Shown here: one piece after another, positions 15,220 to 23,694 of the stretch
Layout of the letters: each line of letters starts with the position of its first letter
Position numbering within the stretch: position 1 is the stretch's first letter
Source: AEGEAN-183 sp964614345
GTDB lineage: Bacteria; Pseudomonadota; Gammaproteobacteria; Magnimaribacterales; Magnimaribacteraceae
Direction of reading: 5' to 3'
NCBI GenBank assembly: GCA_964614345.1
Contig: CAZTLP010000002.1
Location: forward strand, 1 to 64,000
Length of the DNA: 64,000 nt
Position numbers and translations under genes: made by a program
Notes under the pieces: model-generated
What the model was told of the DNA's origin: nothing
Seen by the model: the letters and a program-made list of their open reading frames with translations, nothing else
Databases searched by the model: none

Positions 15220-17076
15220 TTAATCGTCAAGAAAACCTCTTAAATGAGAAGAACGAGTTGGATGTCTTAACTTTCTTAATGCTTTGGCTTCAATCTGACG
15301 AATCCGTTCACGTGTTACATCAAACTGTTTACCCACTTCTTCAAGTGTGTGGTCTGTGTTCATACCTATACCAAATCTCATTCTTAGGACTTTCGCTTCT
15401 CGAGCAGTCAAGCTACCTAAAATATCATCAGTGGCTTCTGTTAAGTTGTCTTCCGTAGCCGCTTCATCAGGAGAAGCAATCGCTGTGTCTTCGATGAAAT
15501 CTCCCAAGGTCGTGTCTTCTTCATCTCCTATTGGGGTCTCAGTAGAGATAGGTTCCTTGGCAATCTTAAGAACTCTGCGAATCTTGTCTTCAGGAAGCTC
15601 CATGCGCTCACCGAGTTCTTCAGGAGTGGGCTCTCTACCCATTTCTTGAACCATCTGTCTAGAAACTCTATTGAGTTTGTTGATAGTTTCAATCATATGT
15701 ACTGGGATACGAATTGTTCTAGCCTGATCTGCAATTGATCGAGTAATTGCCTGTCTGATCCACCAGGTAGCATAGGTGGAGAATTTATAACCTCTTCTAT
15801 ACTCAAATTTATCAACCGCTTTCATTAAGCCAATATTACCTTCCTGAATTAAGTCCAAAAACTGTAGTCCTCGATTGGTATATTTCTTGGCTATCGAAAT
15901 AACTAACCTTAAATTGGCTTCAACCATATCTTTTTTTGCCCTTCTTATTTTGGCTTCACCAATAGACATTTTTCGATTGATATCTTTTATGCGTGGAATA
16001 TCTAAACCAATTATTTTTTCTAGCTTAGCTAATTTATTATGTTGTCTTGTAACCTCATCGATATTTTCTTTAATTGCCTTAGCCCAAGGTTTTCTCATTT
16101 TAGATATTTTTATACCCCAGTCAGGATTGGCTTCGTTTCCAGGGTAGTTTTGTATAAATTCCTTTCTAGGCATCTTTGCTACTTTTACAAATATTCTATA
16201 AACCTCTCTCTCACTATCCCTTATGATTCCTAAAGCATCCCTTGCTGGTCTAGCTATGCTTTCAAATTGGGTTGGAGCCAATTTAATAAACTTAAATACC
16301 TCAGCTAGCTTTTGTTGTTCTTCAAGCGCCTTTTTAGTGGTCCTAGATTTTGAGCAAGCTTTCTCTACTTTATTGAACTGTCTTTTAAGGGAACCAAAGC
16401 GTTTCTTTACTTCTGCAGGATCTGGTCCTGTCGGTTGTTCATCTTCATCTTCACCTTTCTCTTTCCTTTGCGCGGCTTGAACGATTGCCGGTGGTGGTAT
16501 TTCATCATCTATGTCCATGAAACCAACCATCACCTCTGTCAGCCTTTTTTCTTCTTTTAATACTTCTTGGTAGTCGTCCAAAATCTTATCAACGATTCCA
16601 GGATAGAAACAACAAGCTGACAATAACTCTCTATAGCCTTCTTCTATGCGTTTGGCTATGGCGATCTCTCCTTCTCTAGTGAGTAGATCTACAGTACCCA
16701 TCTCCCTCATATAAAGCCTGACTGGATCGGTTGTCCTTCCTATTTCTGATTCAACAGTAGTTAGAGTGGTTCTAGTATCTGGTACTGTTTCAGGAGCTGC
16801 ACCTTCATCGGCTTCACTTTGAGCTCTTTCTTGAACTTCTACCCCTATATCTATCAACATCTGTATGGTTTCTTCAACCTGATCGGGATCAGAGATGTCT
16901 TCAGGTAACATCGCGTTTATTTCTTCATAGGTAAGAAAGCCTTGTTCCTTACCCTTATCAACTAGTTCTCTTAAACCAGAGTTCTCGAGATCTTCCTCGC
17001 TAAATATTGCGACTTCTTGTTCTTCTGAGGTTTCTTCGACTTCTAACTCGATGTCTTTTTTAGATTTTTTTGCCAT
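15220..17076 (-). CDS. rpoD: RNA polymerase primary sigma factor (sigma-70)
   Basis: The 618-residue protein directs RNA polymerase to housekeeping promoters. Region 1.1 and a long acidic non-conserved insert fill the first ~370 residues. Region 2.4 (Y-K-F-S-T-Y-A-T-W-W-I-R-Q-A) melts and reads the -10 box. Region 4.2, with V-T-R-E-R-I-R-Q-I-E-A, reads the -35, and the C-terminus R-G-F-L-D-D is typical. The ATG at 17076 (M-A-K-K-S-K-K) is preferred over a TTG six bases upstream. It has its own promoter in the gap behind dnaG and is followed by tRNA-Ile2. Confidence 0.98.
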   Translation of the reverse strand: MAKKSKKDIELEVEETSEEQEVAIFSEEDLENSGLRELVDKGKEQGFLTYEEINAMLPEDISDPDQVEETIQMLIDIGVEVQERAQSEADEGAAPETVPDTRTTLTTVESEIGRTTDPVRLYMREMGTVDLLTREGEIAIAKRIEEGYRELLSACCFYPGIVDKILDDYQEVLKEEKRLTEVMVGFMDIDDEIPPPAIVQAAQRKEKGEDEDEQPTGPDPAEVKKRFGSLKRQFNKVEKACSKSRTTKKALEEQQKLAEVFKFIKLAPTQFESIARPARDALGIIRDSEREVYRIFVKVAKMPRKEFIQNYPGNEANPDWGIKISKMRKPWAKAIKENIDEVTRQHNKLAKLEKIIGLDIPRIKDINRKMSIGEAKIRRAKKDMVEANLRLVISIAKKYTNRGLQFLDLIQEGNIGLMKAVDKFEYRRGYKFSTYATWWIRQAITRSIADQARTIRIPVHMIETINKLNRVSRQMVQEMGREPTPEELGERMELPEDKIRRVLKIAKEPISTETPIGDEEDTTLGDFIEDTAIASPDEAATEDNLTEATDDILGSLTAREAKVLRMRFGIGMNTDHTLEEVGKQFDVTRERIRQIEAKALRKLRHPTRSSHLRGFLDD

Positions 17077-17098
17077 ACTCAATTAAAAAGGGTGGGGA

Positions 17099-17127
17099 AT
17101 TATAGTGTTTTTAAGTCCAAATCCCAA
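17099..17127 (-). promoter_or_regulatory. Sigma-70 promoter of rpoD
   Basis: On the minus strand TTGGGA (17127-17122) is separated by 17 bases from a perfect TATAAT (17104-17099). Transcription would start near 17092, giving a leader of roughly 16 bases before the rpoD ATG. It lies in the 86-base gap between dnaG and rpoD and would let rpoD be expressed apart from dnaG. Confidence 0.7.
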
Positions 17128-17162
17128 TATTGATGCTAATTTTTATTTTTCAATTGCTAAGA

Positions 17163-18983
17163 TTAATTTTGACTTAACTTCCTTAAAAGCACTTTGTCTT
17201 CATCATTTAATTTATCTAGGTTAGATAATAGATGCTGTTGCAGTTCAAAAGTTTCATCCTCTGATAACTTTTCTTTAGTTTGCTGTTCCTTTAATTCTTT
17301 GATTCTTACTATTGGATTGGACTTCTTCATAGCATCGAGACAGTCATGAAAATAAGCTACTGAGTTCTTCTCTTCTAGGAGTGGAGTACCTGATAATAAA
17401 CTACCAATAAAAGAAGCTGAATCTGTGTCTAGCGAACTTAAGAGATCAGCTACCTGTCCATTCGGAGAGTTCTTAAAATACTCAATAACCTGTAACAATA
17501 AATTTGCTTCAGGTCTGGAAAGATCTTTTATCCACTCAATAGAATCTACTTCAGAAATAAGCTCTGGATAAGTTACTACTGAAGCCAAGGCTTTTGCTAT
17601 GATCCCACTAGGCTCAAAGGGTTTTTCTTCTTTGTCTTTTTGGCCACTTGAAATAAATTTAGATTCCTTCTTCTTTCTTGTGGCTATTGATTGAGAATTC
17701 TCCTGAATATCCTGTTTACTTAATCCGGTAACACTCGAAACCTCAGCCTCTAATAATTTTTTTATGGAGCTTTCTGGCATGGATCTTAAAAGTTCAGTTG
17801 CTTTAGAAGCTAATGAAGCTTTTTTTTCTAAAGAACCTGTACCAATAGCTAAAGTTAGTCTTTCTATAAAATATTCTGACAATAGTAAGGATTCTTCAAG
17901 CCTGCTTTCGAAGTCTTGCTTACTTTCTTTTTCTAATAAACTCGCTGGATCTTCGCCTTCAGGTAGAAAAAGAAATTTTATTTCTGCTCCGTCATTAACC
18001 ACTGGTAAAACATTTTTGAGCGCTCCCCATGCTGCTCCTCGTCCTGCATCATCTCCATCAAAACAAAAAATAACTTCATTCACTAACTGAAGTAGAACTT
18101 GTGTGTGAAAACGATTGGTAGCTATGCCTAAGGTGGCAACAGAATTATTTATGCCATTCTCTGACATTGCAATAACATCCATATAGCCCTCAACTACATA
18201 AATTCTTGTTAAGTTCTTTCGGTCGTGTAAGGCTTCATGGAGACCGTAAAGTTCCTTACCTTTTTGAAACACTGGAGTATCCCCAGTATTTAAATACTTG
18301 GGTTGATCTTCTGGATTCATTACTCTACCACCGAAGCCAACTACCCTGCCCTTTCTGTCTTTTATTGGAAACATTAATCGATCTCTAAATAAATCATAGG
18401 ATTCTTTACCTTTATTCTTTTTAGAGAGACCTGCTTTTATTTGAAGTTCTTCCGAAAAACCTTTACTAGATAAATGAGAGGACAAAGCATTCCAAGATTT
18501 AGGAGCATAACCAACATTGAATTTTCTACATGTACTACCTGAAATGTGCCTGTCATCCTTAATGTAGCTCTGAACCTTTTTTGCTATAGCTGAATCTGCA
18601 AGAGAATCTTCAAAGAAACTGGAAGCACTAGCTAGAACTTTGAATAATGGTTCTCTATCTTCTTGTTTTTTTGAAGACTGTTCGTAGGGAACTTCTAGAG
18701 CAGCACGAGAAGCTAAGGCCTCTACTGATTCAACAAACCCCAAGCCTTCAAAGGATTCTAGAAAACCAATGACATTTCCTGTAGCCCTGCACTTAAAACA
18801 ATAATAAAACTGCTTCTGCGAACTAACACTAAAAGATGGGTTACTGCCATCATCACAAAAGGGGCAGAGTCCCCAGTGATCTTTACCTTTCTTTTTTAAT
18901 GGAACATAACTGTCAACTAAAGTGACTATGTCTGTCATGTCAACTATTTCTCTTATGAAGGCTGGTGGTATGGATCCAGACAT
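17163..18983 (-). CDS. dnaG: DNA primase
   Basis: The 606-residue enzyme makes RNA primers for replication. The N-terminal zinc-binding domain has C40-P-F-C43 and C62-F-K-C65. The usual bacterial motif has His at the second position, so this is a four-cysteine variant. The TOPRIM catalytic core shows V-V-E-G-Y-M-D-V (near 265) and F-C-F-D-G-D-D-A-G (near 310). The C-terminal ~150 residues are the helicase-binding region and are divergent. Its ATG directly abuts the ruvX stop. rpsU, which usually sits upstream, is 27 kb away. Confidence 0.97.
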   Translation of the reverse strand: MSGSIPPAFIREIVDMTDIVTLVDSYVPLKKKGKDHWGLCPFCDDGSNPSFSVSSQKQFYYCFKCRATGNVIGFLESFEGLGFVESVEALASRAALEVPYEQSSKKQEDREPLFKVLASASSFFEDSLADSAIAKKVQSYIKDDRHISGSTCRKFNVGYAPKSWNALSSHLSSKGFSEELQIKAGLSKKNKGKESYDLFRDRLMFPIKDRKGRVVGFGGRVMNPEDQPKYLNTGDTPVFQKGKELYGLHEALHDRKNLTRIYVVEGYMDVIAMSENGINNSVATLGIATNRFHTQVLLQLVNEVIFCFDGDDAGRGAAWGALKNVLPVVNDGAEIKFLFLPEGEDPASLLEKESKQDFESRLEESLLLSEYFIERLTLAIGTGSLEKKASLASKATELLRSMPESSIKKLLEAEVSSVTGLSKQDIQENSQSIATRKKKESKFISSGQKDKEEKPFEPSGIIAKALASVVTYPELISEVDSIEWIKDLSRPEANLLLQVIEYFKNSPNGQVADLLSSLDTDSASFIGSLLSGTPLLEEKNSVAYFHDCLDAMKKSNPIVRIKELKEQQTKEKLSEDETFELQQHLLSNLDKLNDEDKVLLRKLSQN

Positions 18984-19409
18984 TTATCTATTCTCTGAAA
19001 ACCAGCTTTCTAAAATGATTTGTGCTGCAATTTGATGAGTGTCTCTGCCTGAAGATATAGAGTTATCTTCTTCAGTCTTTAATCTATCTTTAGCTTCTCT
19101 AGTGGTAAGTCTTTCATCCATTAATTCAACAGGAATGTTATACCTTTTATTTATTAAATTAGAAAATTTATCGCTCTTTTTTTTTATTTCACTATCGGAT
19201 CCATCCATATTTAAGGGGTTGCCCACAATAAGGAGTTTAGGATTCCATTCTTTAACAAGAGGGTCTAATTGATTCCAATTTGGTTCCCCATTTTTTGCTT
19301 CAAGGGAAAAGAAGGTTTGAGCTGTTTTTGTGATTTCCTGACCTATTGCTACACCAATGTGTTTCAAGCCAAAATCAAAAGCCAGTATTACTTTGGTGTC
19401 CAAGTTCAT
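18984..19409 (-). CDS. ruvX: RuvX/YqgF-family putative RNase H-fold nuclease
   Basis: The product is 141 residues from the ATG at 19409, which shares one base with the gshB stop (TAATG). A longer start at 19433 would run back into gshB and is less likely. The RNase H fold opens with L-A-F-D-F-G-L-K-H-I-G-V-A and has V-G-N-P-L-N-M-D-G and M-D-E-R-L-T-T. The family acts in pre-16S rRNA 5' end processing and has been proposed as a Holliday junction resolvase. The yqgE gene that often separates gshB and ruvX is absent. Confidence 0.93.
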   Translation of the reverse strand: MNLDTKVILAFDFGLKHIGVAIGQEITKTAQTFFSLEAKNGEPNWNQLDPLVKEWNPKLLIVGNPLNMDGSDSEIKKKSDKFSNLINKRYNIPVELMDERLTTREAKDRLKTEEDNSISSGRDTHQIAAQIILESWFSENR

Positions 19410-20350
19410 TAAGTTAACTTTGTTTCTAAGCAATCTAAAAAATTAGAGGCAACATCTATGTCACAGAGGTTTTTATATTCTCTGAAACAGGTAGGACTTG
19501 TTACATTAACTTCAGTTAAATAATCTCCTATAACGTCTAACCCCACCAGGGTCAGACCTAGCTCTTTAAGATGAGGCCCCACTTGATCACAAATCCATTT
19601 ATCTTGGGTGGTTAACGATCTTGCTACAGCGGAAGCTCCTGCAGCTAAATTCCCTCTCAACTCACCTTCGGCTGGAACTCTGGCTATAGCACCCTCCATA
19701 GGTACTCCGTCTATAAGTAATATTCTTTTATCTCCTTCAACTATTTCAGGTATGTATTTTTGAATCATAACTTTGGTCTCGCCATTTTCAGTGATGTTTT
19801 CTAGTATTACAGCTATGTTGGGATCCAAGCTTCTCACTCTAAAAATGGAAGCCCCTCCCATTCCATCGAGCGGTTTAACAACTGTATCAAGATGCTCTTT
19901 GATGAATTCTTTTAACAAACTTTGATTACTCGTTACTAAGAATGGCGTACAACACTGCGGAAATTCAGTAGCAAAAACCTTTTCATTACAATCTCTTAGG
20001 CTTTGAGGTTTATTGACTACAATCACCCCTTTCCTTTCAGCAGCCTCCAAGACATAAGTGTTATAAATATAATTGGCATCAAACGGTGGATCTTGCCTCA
20101 TAACTATCATGTCTAGATCAGATAAAAGCATTTCAGAAGTAGTTGAAAGCTCAAACCAGTTCTCAGAATCATCTCTTACTTTTATTTCTTGGGTTAAAGC
20201 GTAAGCACCATCCTCCTTTAAGAATAGAGAGCTTGGTTCCATGTAGATAAGATTATGATTTCTAGATTGAGCTTCTATAAGAATAGATAAAGTGCTGTCC
20301 TTTTTAAAATTTATGGAACCGATGGGATCCATTACTACACCAAATTTCAT
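19409..20350 (-). CDS. gshB: Glutathione synthetase
   Basis: The 313-residue ATP-grasp enzyme joins gamma-glutamylcysteine and glycine to make glutathione. Visible are the N-terminal M-D-P-I-G-S-I, the R-Q-D-P-P-F-D-A substrate loop (near residue 85), the V-K-P-L-D-G-M-G-G-A ATP-binding strand and N-V-T-S-P-T near the end. The length is normal. It lies between rsmE (39-base gap) and ruvX (one-base overlap), the order seen in enterobacteria and pseudomonads. Confidence 0.97.
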   Translation of the reverse strand: MKFGVVMDPIGSINFKKDSTLSILIEAQSRNHNLIYMEPSSLFLKEDGAYALTQEIKVRDDSENWFELSTTSEMLLSDLDMIVMRQDPPFDANYIYNTYVLEAAERKGVIVVNKPQSLRDCNEKVFATEFPQCCTPFLVTSNQSLLKEFIKEHLDTVVKPLDGMGGASIFRVRSLDPNIAVILENITENGETKVMIQKYIPEIVEGDKRILLIDGVPMEGAIARVPAEGELRGNLAAGASAVARSLTTQDKWICDQVGPHLKELGLTLVGLDVIGDYLTEVNVTSPTCFREYKNLCDIDVASNFLDCLETKLT

Positions 20351-20389
20351 ATAACACCTGTAAACATACTAATCTTACTTCAACCCGAA

Positions 20390-21118
20390 CTAAAACTCTT
20401 CACACATTGTCCTAATGGCACTGATTGCTGCTATAACAGCTGTATCTGCTCTTAAAATCCTTTCTCCTAATTGAACCGGTAAGAAATCTTTTTCTTTAAG
20501 TAAGGCCACTTCATTGTCAGTAAAATCACCTTCTGGTCCTACAACTATTGCCACTGATTCAGTAAATTTCAAAGACGATAATTTTGTTTTTGAATTGGGA
20601 TAAAGAACAATTTTATTTTTAGCTTCGACAGTCTCAATCCATTCTTCCAGTGTTTGTATTTTGTTAATTTCAGGTAACCAGTTCTCACCACATTGCTGGC
20701 AGGCATGTTTAGCTATTGAGTGCCACCGTTCTTTTCTTGACTGAATTTTGTTGGGATTCAGTTTTACTACCGTTCTCTCGGTATAAAGAGGAGAAATAGA
20801 ATTGACTCCCAACTCTGTAGCTTTTTGGATTGAATGACTAAAGGGTTCTGATTTAATTAAAGATTGTCCTAAATGAATCTTGATCCCTTTTCTCTCCGAA
20901 GAAGATTCAACCTTAATCAATTTAACTTTAACCAGTTTTTTTTCTAGGGAGACTATTTCAGCTTTAAACGAAGTGCCCCTCCCATCAAACAATTCGACCA
21001 GAGCATCTTCCTTCTTCCTCAAAACTTTAATCAAGTGATTAGAGGACTCTTGGTCTAATGTTAGGGTTTTATTTATCTTTAACTTCTGACCAGAATATAT
21101 TCTTGTATAGTTCATCAT
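20390..21118 (-). CDS. rsmE: 16S rRNA m3U1498 methyltransferase
   Basis: The 242-residue SPOUT-class enzyme methylates N3 of U1498 in 16S rRNA. An N-terminal PUA-like domain covers residues 1-70. The trefoil-knot domain has V-V-G-P-E-G-D-F-T near 190 and L-G-E-R-I-L-R-A-D-T-A near 220, which bind S-adenosylmethionine. Two ATG codons lie in tandem at the start (21118 and 21115) and either could be used. It heads the rsmE-gshB-ruvX-dnaG run and is divergent from the SixA-like gene. Confidence 0.96.
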   Translation of the reverse strand: MMNYTRIYSGQKLKINKTLTLDQESSNHLIKVLRKKEDALVELFDGRGTSFKAEIVSLEKKLVKVKLIKVESSSERKGIKIHLGQSLIKSEPFSHSIQKATELGVNSISPLYTERTVVKLNPNKIQSRKERWHSIAKHACQQCGENWLPEINKIQTLEEWIETVEAKNKIVLYPNSKTKLSSLKFTESVAIVVGPEGDFTDNEVALLKEKDFLPVQLGERILRADTAVIAAISAIRTMCEEF

Positions 21119-21171
21119 TGCACTAAAGTTTAGAGGGTATTATTACACTGATCTTATAAAGGAAGTTATGT

Positions 21172-21741
21172 ATGACAAACAATAAACCAGTCACTATTTA
21201 TTTAATTCGCCACGGAGAGGCTAATGCAGCTTGGGATGAAGACCCCGATCCTGGACTCAGTGAAAAAGGGAAACTACAATCTGAAGAATTAAAAAAAGAT
21301 TTAACTCATGATCTTTCTTCAAGTTTCGATGCTATATCTAGTCCGCTCTTAAGGGCACAAGAAACTGCAAAACCTCTAAAAGAATCATTAGGGTTTGACC
21401 TAAACATTAATGATACTTTTGCAGAAATACCCTCTCCAGGTATACCTTTATCCGAAAGGAGAGATTGGTTAAGGGGGATCTTTAATGCGAAGGTTAAAGA
21501 ACTAGAAGAACCGCAATTTCTTTGGAGGAATTCTATTATTGAATCGTTAAAAATGCTTAAAAAAGATACGATCATCTTTAGTCACTTCATGGTCATAAAT
21601 TGTGTTGTTGGATGGATTAAAAATTCTGAAAAATTTGTTTCTTTTCATCCTGATAATTGTTCTGTTACAAAAATTAGAAAAGAAAAAGACGAATTTAAAA
21701 TTCTAACAACAGGAAGAGATTTTACTACCACTGTTCAATAA
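21172..21741 (+). CDS. Histidine phosphatase superfamily (SixA/phosphoglycerate mutase-like)
   Basis: The 189-residue protein has the R-H-G-E-A catalytic motif near residue 13, with the phospho-accepting His, then G-L-S-E-K-G, S-S-P-L-L-R-A-Q-E-T-A and the second catalytic His in F-S-H-F-M. It should remove phosphate from a small molecule or phosphohistidine. The exact substrate cannot be told. AAAGGAAG precedes the ATG. It stands between the divergent rsmE gene and fis, and a fresh promoter separates it from fis. Confidence 0.88.
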   Translation: MTNNKPVTIYLIRHGEANAAWDEDPDPGLSEKGKLQSEELKKDLTHDLSSSFDAISSPLLRAQETAKPLKESLGFDLNINDTFAEIPSPGIPLSERRDWLRGIFNAKVKELEEPQFLWRNSIIESLKMLKKDTIIFSHFMVINCVVGWIKNSEKFVSFHPDNCSVTKIRKEKDEFKILTTGRDFTTTVQ

Positions 21742-21773
21742 AAAAATAAAGCTTTCTTAGTTAATTATTTTTC

Positions 21774-21801
21774 TTGAAAGTCGTGTATAGGTGAGTATGA
21801 T
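21774..21801 (+). promoter_or_regulatory. Sigma-70 promoter for fis-purH-purD-coq7
   Basis: TTGAAA (21774-21779) and TATGAT (21796-21801) each match five of six consensus bases and are 16 bases apart. The start would be near 21808, about 40 bases before the fis ATG. No other clear promoter is visible before coq7, so this one may drive the four genes. Confidence 0.65.
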
Positions 21802-21848
21802 TTATCTCCCATTTAATTAAAACTGCACTGACCAAAATTTAGACTCAC

Positions 21849-22112
21849 ATGCCTTCCAAAAAAAAGAAAAAATTTAACGGCGAAGGAAAAAGACTAAGCG
21901 TTCAAGTTGCCAAGAGCATGCAAAAATACTTTAGAGAGTTAGATGGTGAGAAAGCAACCAACATTTATCATATGGTTCTAAAAGAGGTTGAACAACCACT
22001 GTTAGAAACAGTCATGAAAGAGTGCAATGGAAATCAAACTTTAGCCAGCCAAGTTCTCGGTCTAAACAGAGGGACTCTGCGTACTAAATTAAAAGATTAC
22101 AATTTAATTTAG
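21849..22112 (+). CDS. fis: Fis-family nucleoid/DNA-binding protein
   Basis: The 87-residue protein has a basic N-terminus (M-P-S-K-K-K-K-K). The C-terminal Fis helix-turn-helix L-L-E-T-V-M-K, then N-Q-T-L-A-S-Q-V-L-G-L-N-R-G-T-L-R-T-K-L, is nearly canonical. Fis bends DNA as a dimer, shapes the nucleoid and activates rRNA and tRNA promoters in fast growth. The first ~25 residues are more basic than E. coli Fis. purH follows after 14 bases, the arrangement seen in pseudomonads. Confidence 0.95.
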   Translation: MPSKKKKKFNGEGKRLSVQVAKSMQKYFRELDGEKATNIYHMVLKEVEQPLLETVMKECNGNQTLASQVLGLNRGTLRTKLKDYNLI

Positions 22113-22126
22113 GCATATAAGTCTAA

Positions 22127-23692
22127 ATGGCAGAAACTACTGCACCCATACAAAGAGCCTTAATTAGTGTTTCCAACAAATCTGGATTGGTAGACTTCTG
22201 TCGATCTCTCTCTGAAGAGTTCAATGTTGAGATTATTTCAACTGGAGGAACTCTAAAGGTTTTAGTGGACGCTGGTATTAGTGCTATAGAAATCAGCCAA
22301 TTTACAAACTTTCCTGAAATGATGGATGGTCGAGTAAAAACCCTTCATCCTAGAGTGCATGGCGGAATCTTAGCTCGTAGAGAGCAGGATCAGGAAATTA
22401 TGAAAGAAAATAATATTTTGGCCATAGATCTAGTGGTAGTAAATCTCTACCCATTTAAGGAAACCATTTCAAAAGCAGATGTTTCGCTAGAAGAAGCAAT
22501 TGAAAATATAGATATAGGTGGACCCAGCATGGTTCGATCAGCAGCAAAAAATAATAAATATGTAGGAGTAGTCGTCGAACCCGATGACTACACACTTATC
22601 CTTAAAGAGATGGAAAGTAATGGAGGTTCCCTTTCTCAAGAGATGCGGAGCTCTTTGGCCACTAAAGCATTCAACCATACTGCCAATTATGACACTGTCA
22701 TTTCAGCTTATTTGTCTTCAGTAACTGAAGAGGATTTTCCCAATCGTATGTTTGCTAAATTTCAAAAGAAAGAAGTTATGCGATACGGGGAAAACCCACA
22801 TCAGAAGGCAGCCTTTTATGTTGATGAGACCCAACAAGGTAATGGTTTAGGTAACGCCATCCAGCTTCAAGGTAAACAGCTTTCATATAACAATATTGCA
22901 GATACCGATGCGGCCCTTGAATGTGTTAAGAGTTTTGAAGAACCGTCTTGTGTAATTATTAAACATGCCAATCCGTGTGGTGTGGCCACTGATGTTGATA
23001 TTACTGAAGCTTATCAAAAAGCTTTTGAGGCTGATTCAACATCAGCTTTTGGAGGGATCATTGCATTAAACCGAAAATTAGAAGAAAAAACTGCCCAGCA
23101 AATAATTGATAATCAATTTGTTGAAGTGATTATTGCACCGGGAGTTTCCGCTTCAGCTCAAAAAATTCTAAATACTAAAGAAAATATAAGAGTCCTAGAA
23201 ATGGAAAGTATGGATAAGTTTTCGTCTGGTTTTAAGTTTCTAAGCGTGACCGATGGGCTTCTGATTCAAGAGATAGATAATGGTTCTATCTCAGCTAAAG
23301 ATTTAAAAATAGTATCCTCTCGAGGACCGACTGAGGAGGAAGTTCAAGATTGTTTATTTGCCTGGAAGGTTTGTAAGTTTGTAAAATCCAATGCCATTGT
23401 TTATGCAAAAAATAATCAAACTGTTGGTATAGGAGCAGGACAAATGAGCCGTATAGATAGCGCTCAAATAGCAGCTTCGAAAGCAAAAGAAAGTGGATTT
23501 AAAACTAAAGGGTGTGTAATGGCTTCCGATGCCTTTTTCCCATTCAGAGATGGAATAGATGTGGCAGCATCCATGGGTATAAGTTCAATTATTCAACCAG
23601 GAGGATCTATCAGAGATGATGAAATTATTGAAGCAGCCAATGAAGCTAATATGGCAATGATTTTTACTGGGATGAGGCATTTTCGTCACTAA
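22127..23692 (+). CDS. purH: Bifunctional AICAR transformylase/IMP cyclohydrolase
   Basis: The 521-residue enzyme carries out the last two steps of IMP synthesis. The N-terminal MGS-like cyclohydrolase domain (about 1-200) shows S-T-G-G-T and K-T-L-H-P-R-V-H-G-G-I. The transformylase domain has N-P-H-Q-K near residue 225 and I-K-H-A-N-P-C-G-V-A near 285, with the catalytic Lys-His. The C-terminal R-H-F-R-H is standard. It lies between fis and purD with gaps of 14 and 2 bases, so purine synthesis is tied to Fis expression. Confidence 0.98.
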   Translation: MAETTAPIQRALISVSNKSGLVDFCRSLSEEFNVEIISTGGTLKVLVDAGISAIEISQFTNFPEMMDGRVKTLHPRVHGGILARREQDQEIMKENNILAIDLVVVNLYPFKETISKADVSLEEAIENIDIGGPSMVRSAAKNNKYVGVVVEPDDYTLILKEMESNGGSLSQEMRSSLATKAFNHTANYDTVISAYLSSVTEEDFPNRMFAKFQKKEVMRYGENPHQKAAFYVDETQQGNGLGNAIQLQGKQLSYNNIADTDAALECVKSFEEPSCVIIKHANPCGVATDVDITEAYQKAFEADSTSAFGGIIALNRKLEEKTAQQIIDNQFVEVIIAPGVSASAQKILNTKENIRVLEMESMDKFSSGFKFLSVTDGLLIQEIDNGSISAKDLKIVSSRGPTEEEVQDCLFAWKVCKFVKSNAIVYAKNNQTVGIGAGQMSRIDSAQIAASKAKESGFKTKGCVMASDAFFPFRDGIDVAASMGISSIIQPGGSIRDDEIIEAANEANMAMIFTGMRHFRH

Positions 23693-23694
23693 CC

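Noticed and set aside
15258..16480. Several open frames on the plus strand opposite rpoD
   Set aside because: They mirror a highly conserved sigma factor, have no ribosome sites, and their proteins resemble no family; they are shadows.
19410..19433. Longer N-terminus for ruvX
   Set aside because: It would overlap gshB by 25 bases, while the ATG at 19409 gives a one-base TAATG overlap and the usual family start.
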